This document shows positions 51,741 through 64,000 of a stretch of DNA of 64,000 nucleotides, piece after piece. How positions within the stretch are numbered: position 1 is the first letter of the stretch; each line of letters begins with the position of its first letter. Source of the DNA: Flammulina velutipes (taxonomy: Eukaryota > Basidiomycota > Agaricomycetes > Agaricales > Physalacriaceae); assembly GCA_011800155.1 (NCBI GenBank), contig CM022376.1:620001-684000 (forward strand), read 5' to 3'. Position numbers and translations under genes: made by a program. The notes beneath the pieces are model-generated. The model was not told the origin of the DNA. It did no database searches and worked only from the letters and a program-made list of their open reading frames with translations.

Positions 51741-54700
51741 TCGGCGATCAAGGAGAGGTGGCTCTAGTAGTTGGACAAGCAGAGAATGGTGAAATACAGA
51801 TCGAGCGCACCTTTGTGCCAGAAAAATCCCGTCAGACGTTTGATAGTCAAGCATTAACTAGCTTGTACTTGTCACAGTCCTCCGATGGTGTTAACAAGGC
51901 TGCTAAAGCATTGCGGAATGGGTTTCGTTATGGAACAGCATCGGGTATGTCCACTTCGGACCACCCGCCAGGAAGTCGGGTCTTGTTACCACAAGTCCGA
52001 CTAGACTCAGATTGGACTTTAGAGGAGGTCGAACAATATCAGCCAGTAACGGTGAACTTGTTCGACTCAGTCCCTCGAGGACTTGAGAAAATACTTCAGC
52101 ACTTGACAGTTAGTATCCCACAGAAGGAACTCACTCTCTCACAGCAGGAGTATTTAGACTCAAGAAAAAGGAATCAACACCCAGACAGGTCTTAGCCACT
52201 AAGAAATACAAACCAGTCGCGTTGAAAGTCAAACCCCACTTGGGAACCTTACCCGAAGAGTTCAGGATCATCCGCAATATTGTCGGGGATCCACTCGAAG
52301 GCATGTTGGAGTTAAATCCCAACCCGCCAAGCTTCACTCCGACGGGAAGATACACAGAAGAACGACGTGAACAAGTCCAAAGAGACCATGTCGGGGATTT
52401 TCTGTGGCCTCAGAAAGGAATTTGATCGACGACTTGATGTGTAAACAGAACCAAGGCTTTGCCTGGGAAGAGACAGAGAAAGGAAGGTTTCGAGAGGACT
52501 TCTTTCCACCTGTAGATATGCCAGTAATACCACATGTACCATGGGTATTGAAGAACATTAAAATCCCACCAGGGATTTTTAATGAAGTCTGCGCTATCAT
52601 CAAAAATAAGCTAGACTCAGGCGTATATGAGCCTTCGAACTCCTCATATCGCTCGAGATGGTTTTGCGTGGTCAAGAAGGACGGCAAGAAACTTCGACTA
52701 GTACATAGTTTGGAGCCGCTAAATGCTGTCACCATAGCGCATTCTGGTCTACCACCCGCTACCGAAGAGTTAGCGGAGGCATTCGCAGGAAGAGCCTGTG
52801 GGGGAACTTTGGACCTGTATGTAGGGTATGATGAGCGCCACTTGTCAGAAAAATCTAGAGACATGACTACCTTCTCAACACCCTATGGGCGCTGCGATTG
52901 AAGACCTTACCCATGGGATGGACGAACTCAGTTCCAATATTCCATGAAGATGTCACGCATATTCTCAAAGATGAAATCCCGACATATACGCGGCCCTATA
53001 TTGACGACGTTCCTGTAAGAGGACCCGCCACTAGGTATCAGGACAAGGAAGGGAACTTCGAAACCATTCCAGAAAACCCAGGAATTCGCCGTTTTGTATG
53101 GGAACATATGGTGAATATGAATAGAATTATACAAAGAATGAAATATTCGGGTGGAACTTTCTCAGGACACAAAGCAATCATCTGTGCCAATGAAACAGTA
53201 GTAGTTGGACACACTTGTTGTTATGAAGGACGAAACCAGCTGAAGATAGAGTAAAAGTCATCTCAGACTGGTTGCCGTGCGAATGTCTTAGAGATGTCCG
53301 CTCATTTCTCGGGACAGCGGGAGTATTTCGAACTTTTGTCAAGGATTATTCAAAGAAAGCATTGGCAATGACTAGACTCACCAGGGATGGAGTACCATTC
53401 GTCTGGGGAGAGGAAGAACAAGCGTCAATGGATGCACTCAAAAGAGCGTTGGAAACAAGCCCCATGTTGAAACCACTGAATTATGACTGGCCAACACCCG
53501 TTATCTTGTCGGTCGATACCTCTTACATGGCGGTTGGGTTTTATCTGTCCCAAGAGGATCCAGAAGACCCTAAGAAACGCTATTTTGCTAAGTTCTTATC
53601 CATAACTTTGGACGAGCGGGAAGCCAGGTACTCGCAATCAAAGCGGGAGTTATTTGGTCTGCACCGTGCGTTAATGGCTTGCAAGTATTATTTACTTGGA
53701 TGTAGGAAATTGAAGATTGAAGTCGATGCAAAGTACATCAAAGGAATGTTGTCCAACATAGACTCTCTAACCAATGGGAATCTACAACGCTGGGCAGAAG
53801 AAATCTTGATGTTCCACTTCACCCTAGTACACGTACCTGGGAAAGTACATGGCCCAGATGGACTCAGTAGAAGGGTAGCATCGCCAAACGATGTGATCAT
53901 TCCAAGTCCACCAGGGGACGAGTACGAAGAGGAGCTATCGACCTTCGAATATGAGGAACCCGCTAACTTAGCGGAGGAAGACAAACCTTTACCCTTCGAA
54001 GACTTCAAGGACAATATAGACACTAGGACTGGATATCTCTTCGAAGTTAGCAAACCAGATGAGAACCAGGAGGACTTAGTAGAAGAAACCTCGACAGAAG
54101 TCGAGGAAGAGTACAGAGTCACTCAACTAGCCGCTATGGCAGTGGAGGACTTGGAAAAATGGGTAGCTATCGACGAGTTCCCTGAACTAGAACGATCAGC
54201 TAGGGAGCAGTTATGGGAAACCTTACTACCACACGTAGAACCCTACTTGAAGGATGAGAATTATACACCCGCTATCTTAGCGGATCGACAACTTCAAACC
54301 CTTAGGGACTTCAGTGACAAGGAATTCTTCATAGCGGGTGACAAGTTATACAAAAAGAATGCAGAAGGAAAACACCGAGAGTCCTCCTACTAGGCAAGAG
54401 ATTGCCAGTGGTACAAGTCATACACGACAAGCATGGGCACAAAGGTCAATTTTCCGTCCGCAAACTTGTCGGGAAAAGATTCTGGTGGCCAGGAATGGAT
54501 ACAGACATCAATTGGTTGTGAAAACGTGTGTACTCTGTCAGAAGAGACAGAAGATGAAAATACACAAAGAACCAACCATAACTCCAACACCAGGGATCTA
54601 TGAAACGGCGTTTGTAGACACCTTCAGAATGCCGACTTCTGGCGGCACTGGAGCTCGAAAGAAGTACTCAGGATATAATGCAGTCACAGTAGCACGATGT

Positions 54701-55589
54701 GGATTGACTGGATGGCCAGAGGCCAGAGCGTTAATCAACGAAAATGCCGAGACCTTAGGAGATTGGATTTTCGAAGACATATTGTGTAGATGGGGTTGTA
54801 TAAAGCAGATAGTCACCGATAACGGACCCGCTATCAAGAAGGCAATGGTCCATATCGAGGCTAAGTATGGTGTTAAAGGGATTCTAATCACTCCCTACAA
54901 CAAACAGGCCAATGGAAAAGTGGAAAGAGGGCACTGGGACATTAGACAATCATTGTTTAAAGTATGCAAAGGCCATCCAGAGGAATGGCCCGCTTTCTTA
55001 CATGAAGTACTATGGGCCGAAAGGATAACGGTTAAAAGGACTTTGGGTCATTCACCGTTTTACGCAGTAACAGGATGTGAACCAGTGTTACCACTTGATA
55101 TCGAAGAAGCCACTTGGCTTGTAGATATTCCAGATACGTTGATTTCACACTCCGACTTGATAGCGTATCGAGCAACTCAGTTGATAAAACACAAAGAAGA
55201 CGTAAAGAAAATGAAACAGCGTGTAACAGAAGCCAAGAAAAGAGCAGCAGAAAGATTCATGGATGAACATAAAAATAGAATTCCAAAGTACAAGTTCAAA
55301 ACAGGTGAACTAGTACTGGTGCGCAATACGCGCATTGAAGACGAATTAAATTCAAAGTTCAAAGAAAGATTCATGGGTCCATACTGTTATTTCTCGAACA
55401 ACGGCTGGGAACTACGTACTGTGTGAACTGGATGGCTCGATATTGAAAGATAAGATAGCCCAGTTTAGAGTGATCCCTTTCTACTCGAGAAAGGACCCAA
55501 AACAACTGGGAGATGTATTTTTCAAGAGGCTACATAGGATCCGCGATAGTGTCGGGCGAGTACTCGACTTGGTAAATAAAACTACGTAG
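51737..55589 (+). pseudogene. Element E Pol (RT, RNaseH, integrase) with many small deletions
   Basis: All domains are recognisable: RT YIDD at about 52997-53008, RNaseH SVDTSYMAVGFYL near 53510, integrase CVLC near 54530, FVDTF, TDNGP, VERGH, and the GPY motif near 55370. Compared with B the frame is broken near 52170, 52414, 52890, 53236, 54378, 54519 and 55384, almost all by loss of one or two bases, often from a short homopolymer (GG to G). The copy cannot encode Pol as written. Whether this is decay or uncorrected long-read assembly error cannot be settled here. Confidence 0.85.
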
Positions 55590-56061
55590 GGAACAGATGG
55601 TGCGGACACCATCTATTTCCTTGGTAGGGGATATAGAGGCGTTACATGGGCCAAAAATTTTAAAATTTTGTTAAGATTCATCGTCAGCCGCCTATATAGC
55701 GGGCAGTCAGAACACCCGCCAACATAGCGGGTGGAAAACGGAAAAGAGACGCGAGTCATGTGGGAGCACGTGATTTATCATGTGACAAGACGCGTCCAAA
55801 ATCAATCAAAGAGGAGACTGGTTGCCAGGCATAACAGCGCTAAAAGACAAGGAAGGGCAAGCCTGTATAAGGCCAGCGAAAAGAAAGAGTGAATCGAGCT
55901 CAGGGACTCAACGGGACCGAAACAGGCGGAAGCGAACAAGGAAGGAACAGGGCATCAATAGCAAACCAAAAAGGGAAGATATTGACTCGCCTCGGATGTT
56001 TTGATGGGCGATCCATTAAACACCGGACCGGACCCCGGTAGTGTGAGAAAGAGGGACTTTA
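55590..56061 (+). other. Element E spacer between pol and Z
   Basis: Noncoding, as in B: hairpin 55596-55613, purine tract GGTAGGGGATATAGAGGC (55623-55640), and the pair of everted repeats near 55687-55732 upstream of Z. Confidence 0.6.
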
Positions 56062-58073
56062 ATGTTACCCTCTTTCTTTCCAACCACCACGTTCAAGTTG
56101 AACATGTCTGCGCCCTCGACTCCTGTACCGCTGCCTCCAACGACTGTCTCGCCCGCTCCTGAACCGGCCGCCACGGTCTCGCCTGCACCAACGCCTCCCG
56201 CCATCTCGTCGCCTGCTCCTGAACCTGCCGCCACGGTCTCGTCCCCGCCTGTGTCCCCGCGTACAGAACCAACTACGGTGCTCGACGCGACGACCCCGTT
56301 GTTCCTTCCGGCCACTTCAGAGGGAAGTTCGCCTCAGCCGGAGGAACGAGCATCAACCCCGCCTCCCAGGTCGCCAACCCCTCAAACTCCTGCGAGCCCT
56401 GCGGAGATGCCGTCGCCTTCGCGCGTACTGGGAACGACGGAGTCAGGCATGACCACGTCGGTTGACGCGTCGGCGACGCGTCAACCAAGCCCAGTACGCG
56501 TCGAAACATGGCCAAGTAACGAGGAAAGCGAACAAGCGACCCTAGGCCTGGACTATGCGTCCACGGAGGTCGAAGACGACGAAGACGAGGAGGTGGACCA
56601 GCTCATGAGCACGTCCTCTCCAGAACCCAAGGAAAAGGAGACGAAAGGATCTACGGGAGGTGAACCTCCTGCAGATCCGGATCGCGACGACGGTCTCACC
56701 GCCGTCGAGATCGATTTCGCGAGGGCGATGCCCCCTCCTATTCCGCAGTCACCACCGAGGCTGCCTCTCCGTCTGGATTCCCGCCCCCGATGGCGGAATC
56801 GCTGTTTGGACCCACGTGGTTCCCAGCACCAATTCCGCCACCATCACCGCAGGCCTGGTTACAACCTACGCCTCCAACAACGACCCTCCCCACCGTCCCA
56901 CCTGTCGCGGAACGAACGCCTCCAGCGGCAACAAGACACCGCAGGATGGATCGCCAACCAGGTTATCGCCCCGGATCTGGTCGCCCCCAACGGGTACGCC
57001 GGCCAGAATAGCGACGCCTCCTGAGGCGGCACCAAGCCCAACGACGTCGACGCCCCCAAGCCTGTTTCAAAGAAACGAAAGCTGGGAAGGCCTGTCCAGG
57101 CGACTCGCCAAAGAAGAGGACTTGGGGACCCGCAATCCTCAAGACGCCTGCCTGGGTGCCGGTGGTGAACAAGAGGAAGGTAGTGGAAGTCGAGGAAGAC
57201 GAGGATGACTCGGAGGAGTCAAAACAGCCGAGCCCTCCGAAGAAAAGAGGAGACTCACCAACAAGAGGCCAGAAGTGGCCAAGACGAAGGTTAGTCTATG
57301 ACTTGGAGAAAACCAAGTGGACGAGACTAACTGGGAAAATAGAAACAACCAACCGCCGAGGAAGCGGCTCTGGCCGCCCAGCGAGCGGCTCGAGCAGAGG
57401 CCCGCGAGGCCAAGAAGAACAAGTCGGCCGCCTCAACGTCGGCCCCGCCTGCCGGTCGGGCAAGAGCCATGAAAACCGCCCCGCAGCCAGAGGCGTCGTC
57501 CTCCAAAAGGAAACTGGACGACGACAACGAAGGGTCCCGAAGAAGAAGCGGAAGCCACGGACGGTCGCCGTCAACCCCACGCGGCGTCGGCCCATGCTTC
57601 CCGCCCGCCGACAAGCACGACCCCTTCACCACCAGCAGATCCTCTGCCGGAAGTGCTTCAAGAGGGGCATCCAATGCAAGTTCGAAGGCTCGAACTCGTG
57701 CGTGGAATGCGCGTACACGAAGAAGGGTGTCTGAAGCTGGATCCCGAGGACCCTTGCCTCCTCAAAGACGAGGCCCAACTTCGAGTCGACGAACTGGAGA
57801 AGGAGGTGGGACGCTGAGGCCAGGCTGACGGACGCTCGAGGAACCGTCAGGTTGTCGGGCCGTTATATCCCGAACCTCGAGGCGGATGTCCATCATCCTG
57901 ACTGGTGGGGACACGTCGGAAATCCTGCGAAGTTGGAGCGAGGGAATTACGACTACGAGGACGACGACGAGGACGACGATGACGAGGAGATGGAGCCCGA
58001 AGGGAAAGGAAAAGGAAAGGCCAAGGCCCCACTGAGAAGAAGGGCAAAGGCAAAGGAAAAGCAAGGAGAGTAG
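56062..58073 (+). pseudogene. Element E gene Z (Zn2Cys6), frameshifted
   Basis: Homologous to Z of B along its length. ATG at 56062, intron about 57290-57342, NLS-like KKKRKPR, zinc cluster starting CRKCFKRGIQC near 57650 and coiled-coil region after it. The exon 1 frame breaks near 56780. The codon for the sixth cysteine is lost by a one-base deletion near 57730 (GGTTGT to GGTGT), which causes an early stop. The Pro/Ala repeats differ in number from B, so this region evolves by repeat change. Confidence 0.75.
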
Positions 58074-58632
58074 GACTTGGGCAGGCCCAAGTCCATTGGA
58101 CTCTATACAACGAACTAGACGTTTTTTACGAATTCCTGGGACTTAGTACGACAGAATACGGACTGTGTATGTACTAGTTTTCTTTGGGTTTGGAGTCGAC
58201 TCTTTCCTGGGCCTTCGGGCAAATATTTATATAAAGGCTCTAGATATAAATAAATGGCTTGTAAAATCTTGGATAAAAACGAGAGACCAGAAAGTGCGAA
58301 CCCGCTAAATTGTCGGACATCAAAGAAAGTATGAGAAAGGCAAGAAAAATAGGCTGCGCCACACAAGGAATTGGGCACCGACCCGATAGCGGGTCGGGTC
58401 TTCGGACTCTAAGTGGTTCATTCAACAAATGCATTGAGTGAACTAGTAAAACTATAAGAGATAGGCGGGACGTCAAACCATATAAGTCAAGGGGAGACGC
58501 CCGCAAACGAAGAAGTAAATAGGATCTAAGTGGAAAATTGGACTTAGAGAAATAGAAGGACAAAATAGCTATTCAAAAGCGCCGCTATGACTAGGGCATT
58601 GGAAATAAGAAACAAACAAGTCACAAAAGAAG
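58074..58632. other. Element E convergent region between Z and ag2, with internal PPT copy
   Basis: Noncoding. AAGTCAAGGGGAGA at 58484-58497 is identical to the terminal PPT at 62205-62218. Confidence 0.65.
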
Positions 58633-59887
58633 TTAGAGAAAGTCGGGAACACCCCAGTATTCGACACAGGACTCATCAGGATACTCGAGGGGAGCGCAAA
58701 AGCACATACGCTCGCCACACTTGTTAAAATGTTTCTGCAATCAATACCAGGTCGTCAGCAAACAAAGGATGGCTCGAGAAAAGCTAAAGGCACCAACAAA
58801 GACCATAGAAGGTGAGCTTGACTCTCCGCTTCGATAGCGGGTCCCGAAACGGGAAGCGGCCGCTACCATAGCGGGTTCAGTCAAGACAGACTGGGCCACC
58901 TCCACAGCGACTGGACTACCCATCCAAGCGACGGTGTGAGGAGGTGGAACAGAAGCCGAAGGAGCAATGGGATTGGTAGTTTCGTCGAAGTCACGATCCG
59001 AGGCTAACACGGGAGCGAAGTCCAAGTGAGCAGCGAGACCCGTTGTGATAACGCGCTCGTACATGATGGGACGAGTGTCGCAGAAACGAGGAATCGATTA
59101 ACCGCTAAGAAGCGGGGCCACCAAAGGACAAGCGCCTGGTCGACGGGGGACAATTGACCCAAGGGAAGGGCAAGTTGTTCACTACATCGTAGTTGGCAAC
59201 GATCCCTCCCAAGGAGTCCTCAGCCCCAAGGTGAAAACCAAGGAGAACGGAAGTCTGACAAGGATACATTAGACCTCCGACTGGAAAGCGGGTGAACCAA
59301 ACGTACGGCGAAGTCACCCAATGCCTCTTCCATCATCTTAGCAAATAAACCGCTCGGGATGACGGAAGCGGGCGGGGATGAGGTCTTCAAAGTGAAGACC
59401 ATCGAGTACCACTGGACCCCGCCGCATCCCAAACCAGTTAGAAACGAGACAAGCGAAGGCAACAGACATACAACAAAGCAATGTTGTAGGCTTTGACCCG
59501 TCTTGAGGTCGGGATCCTCGATCTCCCCAGATAGCCATCGCGAGCGAATCTATATCTAAGTCAGACTAGGAAAAACAGGGGACAGAAGACGAAACCCACC
59601 AAACATTGAATCATGAAGCGCAAAGTGGGTGCGTCGAGCATTTCGCTCACACCCAAGGACAAGTCCTCAGTTGGGGAAGTATGAAAGGAAGAAAGATCCA
59701 AGACGTCGAAAGGCGTGGCTACGATAGGGAAGCTAAACGTAGCACGGTACATCGACAAGGCCACAGCTAGACCCGCTTCAGCCTCTAAGAAACCGACGGC
59801 TTGACGGGAAAAGCGGTCAGAAAGGCCTGGAAGAAAGGCAAGCTTGAAGTTGGTCCAGGGAGGGATTAACGCAAGATTCTGCTCCAT
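58633..59887 (-). pseudogene. Element E antisense gene ag2, frameshifted
   Basis: Same exon layout as B's ag2, start ATG at 59887 (MEQNLALIPPW), last exon with the Cys cluster ending at a TAA at 58633-58635. Frame breaks occur in exon 2 (WGDRGSRPQ, near 59510) and exon 3 (near 59110-59170) through small deletions compared with B. The protein blocks are otherwise almost identical to B. Confidence 0.72.
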
Positions 59888-60369
59888 GTTGGATAAGGAT
59901 TCGAGAGGACGTTGCGAGTTTATAAAGGTGCGCGCCCGCTATACTATCGGGCCCCGCAATAACAAACGGATCCGCAACGGCCATCGAATGCAATGAGGCA
60001 AGGCCTTACCACACGGCTACGCTGAGTAGTATTGCCAATACACGACCTAGAGGGTGCGGATGGACACCACCGAGTGCCCTTCCACCAGGATATGCGCAGG
60101 GACTTGACCACCCGCTATCAAAACGGGTCAAGGACGAAAATTAGGCCCCGCCAACATGGCGGACAGGAACTCTATCGTGTAGATTCAGTTGGTGGCACAG
60201 CGGGACATGAGGCAAAACATATTGCAAATTTAGAGTCTAGTTACGAGGCGAATGATGAACTAAAGAGGGAATACAGTAACTAGCTGCAACAGGGACGTGC
60301 CCAACGAACTACAGATCACGGAAAGAGTATTGAGGGATCTACAGCGGAATGTCCAAATCGAAGTGGAGA
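59888..60369. other. Element E spacer between ag1 and ag2
   Basis: Counterpart of 4880-5362 in B, nearly identical in sequence, with everted repeats near 59937, 60112 and 60148. No gene. Confidence 0.55.
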
Positions 60370-61991
60370 CTAGTCTAGCAAGGACTTCACGGTGCCTACA
60401 TACAGATCCTTGGTACGATTGAAAGCCTGGATCTCACCGTGGACATGGTTCAAGATCCGAACCAAGTCCAAGCGGTAGGACTGCTCCGTCGACAAAAGTG
60501 AAGCGCTAGCCTCACGAGGGAACTCGTCGAGCTCGGCAAGGCGATTAACCTGCTTGAGCACGCGAACGACCGACGAGGCATAGCTCTGAATAATAGGACC
60601 CGCTAACAAAGCGGACCCGCCAAGTTAGCGGGTGTACATCGAGACTAAGACAACAAGCTTACCTCCAGCAAGCTGGTCCAGGAAAGCCTGGTCGATATGG
60701 AAAGACGAAGGCTTAGGACTCTTCCGGGGACGACTAGAGTTCTCGGCAGTAGCCTTGCGCTTATGAGCGGCGGGAGCAGGTTCGACGAAGTTCACGGAAG
60801 AACCCAGAATGTCTAAGGCCTTCTGGTATTCCCGGGAAGAAGTCAGCATACCTGGGACGAACGCGTAGGGAAGGTAAAATACCGTGCGCTTCGAGTCCGA
60901 GGGAGGCGACTATGAACAAGTCAGCGCCCAAAGTAGAAAATCAGCCCGAGTCGAAGACATTACCTCGAGAGGAACCAAGTCGGTACCAGTAACACCGTTG
61001 CCGTCGATAATGGACAAATCCTGCAAGGGGACTGTCAACGAGTCCAAGTCTAGAAAAATCGTGAAATAAGCTCACGTCGTCCGAAGCAAGATCGGATTCA
61101 GACAGACCGTCGTCCATATCTTAGCGAAAGAGAAGGCGTCGGGGTTAAAACACAGAATTGTGAAAGTTGGAGAAGGGGAACTTACCACAGTCCTCAGGAG
61201 GAGGCATAGCCGCTTCCCAACGGCCTCCAACTTCTCATCGATCACCGCTGGTGACTTAACCGTCTTTCCACCCTGGGAAAACGACTTAGAAACCAGAAAC
61301 ACAGTAAGGAAACAATAGCGTACCTTCTTAGCAGCAGGCTTGCTCTTGGAGGATCCTTAGGAATGTCGACTTTTGGAGCCGCCTTCTTAGCGGGTCCTTT
61401 TCCTTTCGAGTTAAAGGACCGCTGGTTGAAGTGCAAAGGGTGAAAGTCGGGCAACTTAGGCGCTATGAAGTCGGTGTGTCGACTAGTGACAGCCGTAAGA
61501 GGCGTGAACACGCCAGCAAGATTAATCCGCGGGAGTTGAGGATTAACCCCCAACTCCAGCAGGTAGCAAGCTAGCCAGTTGCGAACGTTATGAAAGAATG
61601 AATGGATTTCAGCCGTCGCGGTAGCGGTCGTGCGATTAGCCAAAGATAGGTTAACAACCTAACTTGGGTTAGACGCGCACGAACATGGAAGAATAAAGGC
61701 ACTCACCAATAACTTGGGAAAGAAGCGATCGAGAGAGTCCACGCGGGCTTCCAGAGCGATACCCGGCGTGTTAGACGAACGAACGATGGCCATAATTGGT
61801 CCAGAAAGTTGTTCGATCGCGTCCTTGATGACACCCTCGACATGAGTGGGGACCGCGTAGTTCATGATGAACTCAGAGATAGCGGGTCCCAGCTCCGCAC
61901 GAAACTGCGTAACCTCAGGCGCAACGGTCACTGGATCGACTGCCAGCAGTGGGCGAATAGTAGTCCAGTGCGGGGTTTTAGGAGGAGCCAT
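60370..61991 (-). pseudogene. Element E antisense gene ag1, frameshifted
   Basis: Same seven-exon layout as B's ag1; start ATG at 61991, stop at 60370-60372. One-base losses near 61214 (CCCC to CCC) and 61351 (GGG to GG) break exons 3 and 2. The rest is almost identical to B. Both lesions are in homopolymers. Confidence 0.75.
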
Positions 61992-62182
61992 TATGCAGAA
62001 AAGACAGAAGTTGGATAAGAGTTGTAGTGGACGCGCCAACGAAGCGGCGCGCCTACAACAGCTTTTAAGCCAGGACTTAGAATAATCAGATCGGGCCCGC
62101 TTCAGAATCGGGTCGATCTAAGAGGAATCCAAATCTGGAGTTATACGATGACCCTGTACTCTACCAAAGGTAGAAGGCAGAG

Positions 62183-62218
62183 GATGTCGGGGACGACATC
62201 AAATAAGTCAAGGGGAGA
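62183..62218 (+). other. Element E terminal hairpin and 3' polypurine tract
   Basis: Hairpin GATGTC-GGGGAC-GACATC (62183-62200), then AAGTCAAGGGGAGA (62205-62218) directly before the 3' LTR. Confidence 0.85.
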
Positions 62219-63914
62219 TGATACGCCTTGTAATATTTGGATGGGCAAAGACCCCATATTTTGCGATTTGGTACAAGGCAAACCAGGCAGAATGGACATA
62301 GGAAGAAGGCATTATGGACGGAATATACCACTCCACACCAGGCTAGCAGTACGGAGAAGGTCCTTGTTACTGGGACTCATCCTTGGAACCTTGAAGTCAG
62401 GCACTGGTTCAGCCAGGCAATCGACCCCGCTCTCGAAGCGGGAGGAACCTAAAACTACAATACAAGTAACTCGACTTGGGTCGATCAATAAAACCAGTAC
62501 TCAGTCTTGCACCCGCCATTGTGTCGGGTACTTAGAAATAAGGATCCCACTCTTCCAAGGACAGTTCGCGAACCACCCGCCACACTTGGACGGACTTAGC
62601 CACCCAAAACGCAGAGGACGGAGATCGACCATCGAATCCATCAAAGGCATGTTGCGTCATGAGTCATGATCTCAGGGGAAGTAAACCTTATTCCTGAATC
62701 ACGCTCTGACTCCCTGGATCTCATCAATATAATCCAGATCGGGCAGATCTCCCAGATCGAGCACAGAAACCCAAGTCCCTCTGTTGGATAGCATTCGGGC
62801 TCTGGATATGAAGCGCCAGAGGCACTGTAGGACCCACCTAGGAGTTGAGCCGCCAACACGACGGGCCCGATTCCTGGGCGGGGCATTATTGGAAATAAGG
62901 CCTCTCTATCGAGAGAGGAAAAACACAAGGCAACAGGGACCATGCGGGTGCTAATTGAAGGCCCGCGCGGATCGCCTAAGAATGGAGAGATACACATGGA
63001 ACAAGCATGCCAGCTGACCTTGGATCACTCAGGAGCTGTGTACCCGCGCGGTACGCCACTCCTCATTGGGTGCATCCAGGACAAATACCTGGCTAAGAAT
63101 GATGAAGGCCATATGGCCCAGGGCACAACGAGGTTCACGGGGCCCGCCAACGTGGCGGCCGCTCCTGTGGCGGGTAAAATACAGTAAACCAGCTTTAGTC
63201 ACGCTCTTTAGAAATACCTATATAATACGCTCGTTAGCATACTGTAAACTAGTTTAGACCCCCAGTAGACGCAGCCCACAAAGCAGTATTTACCGTCGGT
63301 TAGCTCGATAGGATTGAATAGAAGTTCTGTCACATAGGTGACTTTGAATCTGAAAGCAAAAGGAACTTAGAGCCATTGGAGCTACTTTGAGTAATTGAAG
63401 TCTAGCCATTGCCTGTGCCATCGACGTTCCCGGCGCTGTCTCAGAACAGTCATCTAACCACTTGAAAGAATCTGATTGGAAAACCCAGTCCCCGTTGAGT
63501 GTGGTTTAGACTGCAGCTAAGCTATCGTTTTAAGCCGCGGACAGAGTCCGTTGAGTCTTAGAGCACTAGATAGATACCAGGGTATCTGGACGCAGACCTC
63601 TTAGCGTGGTTGAAGATTGACGGACCGGTTGGAGCTTTATTAAGTCTGCCTCACGCATCCCAATCGGCCTGTGACTCTTGTTGGCCTCTAGTTTTCAACT
63701 AAAGATCAGATCCCTGTTACCCCTCGAACTTGTTATACATTTTGAACCATTGCAATCGAACCCCCATACCTTCCCGAAACCCCAAAGACCAGTTCATCGA
63801 ACTCTAAACAATTAAAAGCAGACCCGCTATCAAAGCGGACTTGCATTTCCACGACTACTTGTTAGTGTGTGTGTGTGTGTGTGATTTGGTGGTGTTCTTT
63901 TGCACTGCTCATCA
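62219..63914 (+). repeat. Element E 3' LTR
   Basis: 1696 bp. Few differences from the 5' LTR, mostly single bases. Everted repeat CCCGC-TATCAAA-GCGGA at 63823-63839 near the (GT)n run. Confidence 0.93.
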
Positions 63915-64000
63915 CCGTTATCTTTTTTATTTTTCTGGAACTGAGGTGGTACATATAGTAGTGCTATAAGCGCCAGCCTCCTATCTCCTCGGACATCAGA
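63915..64000. other. Right flank of element E
   Basis: Begins with the duplication CCGT. 86 bases with a T-rich run; nothing recognisable. Confidence 0.5.

Larger units (their letters stand above)
46821..63914 (+). mobile_element. Element E: complete 17.1-kb Ty3/gypsy retrotransposon, sister of B
   Basis: LTRs 46821-48514 (1694 bp) and 62219-63914 (1696 bp) differ at only a few positions. The 4-bp duplication CCGT is at 46817-46820 and 63915-63918. Order: LTR, PBS, gag, pro, pol, Z, antisense ag2 and ag1, PPT, LTR, the same as B. Gag, pol, Z, ag1 and ag2 all contain frame-breaking small deletions, mostly single bases in short homopolymers, compared with B. Confidence 0.95.

Noticed and set aside
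1..64000. CRISPR arrays, bacterial operons, rRNA or tRNA genes.
   Set aside because: None seen. The introns and LTR elements are eukaryotic, and the dispersed palindromes are not regularly spaced like CRISPR repeats.

Overview
The window looks like part of a basidiomycete (probably Agaricomycete) nuclear genome, judging by many 48-71 bp introns with GT...(C/T)AG ends, an Spt5/KOW-like host gene, and abundant Ty3/gypsy-type LTR retrotransposons including a Tf1/sushi-like chromovirus. I cannot name the species. About 57 of the 64 kb is retrotransposon. Only about 39.8-46.8 kb and the last 86 bases are non-element DNA.

Layout. Element D (minus strand; only its gag N-terminus and 5' LTR are in the window, 36765-39765) sits inside an exon of a host gene (39766-40315). 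Element A (plus strand, 1-36764, 5' end off the window) is inserted in D's gag. Two elements are inserted in A's pol: B (1341-18489, minus strand, 17.1 kb, complete, 4-bp duplication CCGG) and C (21200-27885, plus strand, 6.7 kb, complete, 5-bp duplication TTAGT). The non-element island holds the truncated host gene, an Spt5-like five-exon gene (41268-44205, +) and an unrecognised two-exon gene (44430-45581, -). Element E (46821-63914, plus strand, 17.1 kb, duplication CCGT) follows and is a close sister of B and D.

A, B, D and E form a family of giant gypsy elements with LTRs of about 1.7 kb. After a normal gag-pro-RT-RNaseH-IN, A, B and E carry about 6.5 kb of extra genes before the 3' LTR (this part of D is off the window). 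One intron-containing gene lies in sense orientation (called Z here). It encodes a proline- and acid-rich protein with an NLS-like stretch, a Zn2Cys6 zinc cluster near the C-terminus and a probable coiled coil. Two multi-exon genes (called ag1 and ag2 here) lie antisense, with the same exon number and phases in the diverged members A and B. The modules are separated by copies of a hairpin and/or polypurine tract resembling the 3' PPT.

Across B/D/E, in LTRs, introns and exons, there are many 17-bp everted repeats CCCGC-N7-GCGGG (CCG-N9-CGG). Element A instead carries TTCCG-N9/10-CGGAA. Zn2Cys6 proteins recognise paired CGG triplets, so the simplest reading is a self-encoded DNA-binding factor with its own dispersed binding sites, both differing between lineages. 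This is inferred from sequence pattern only. The leader of the family from the LTR TATA box to the first gag ATG (about 1.24 kb) contains no ATG in any frame.
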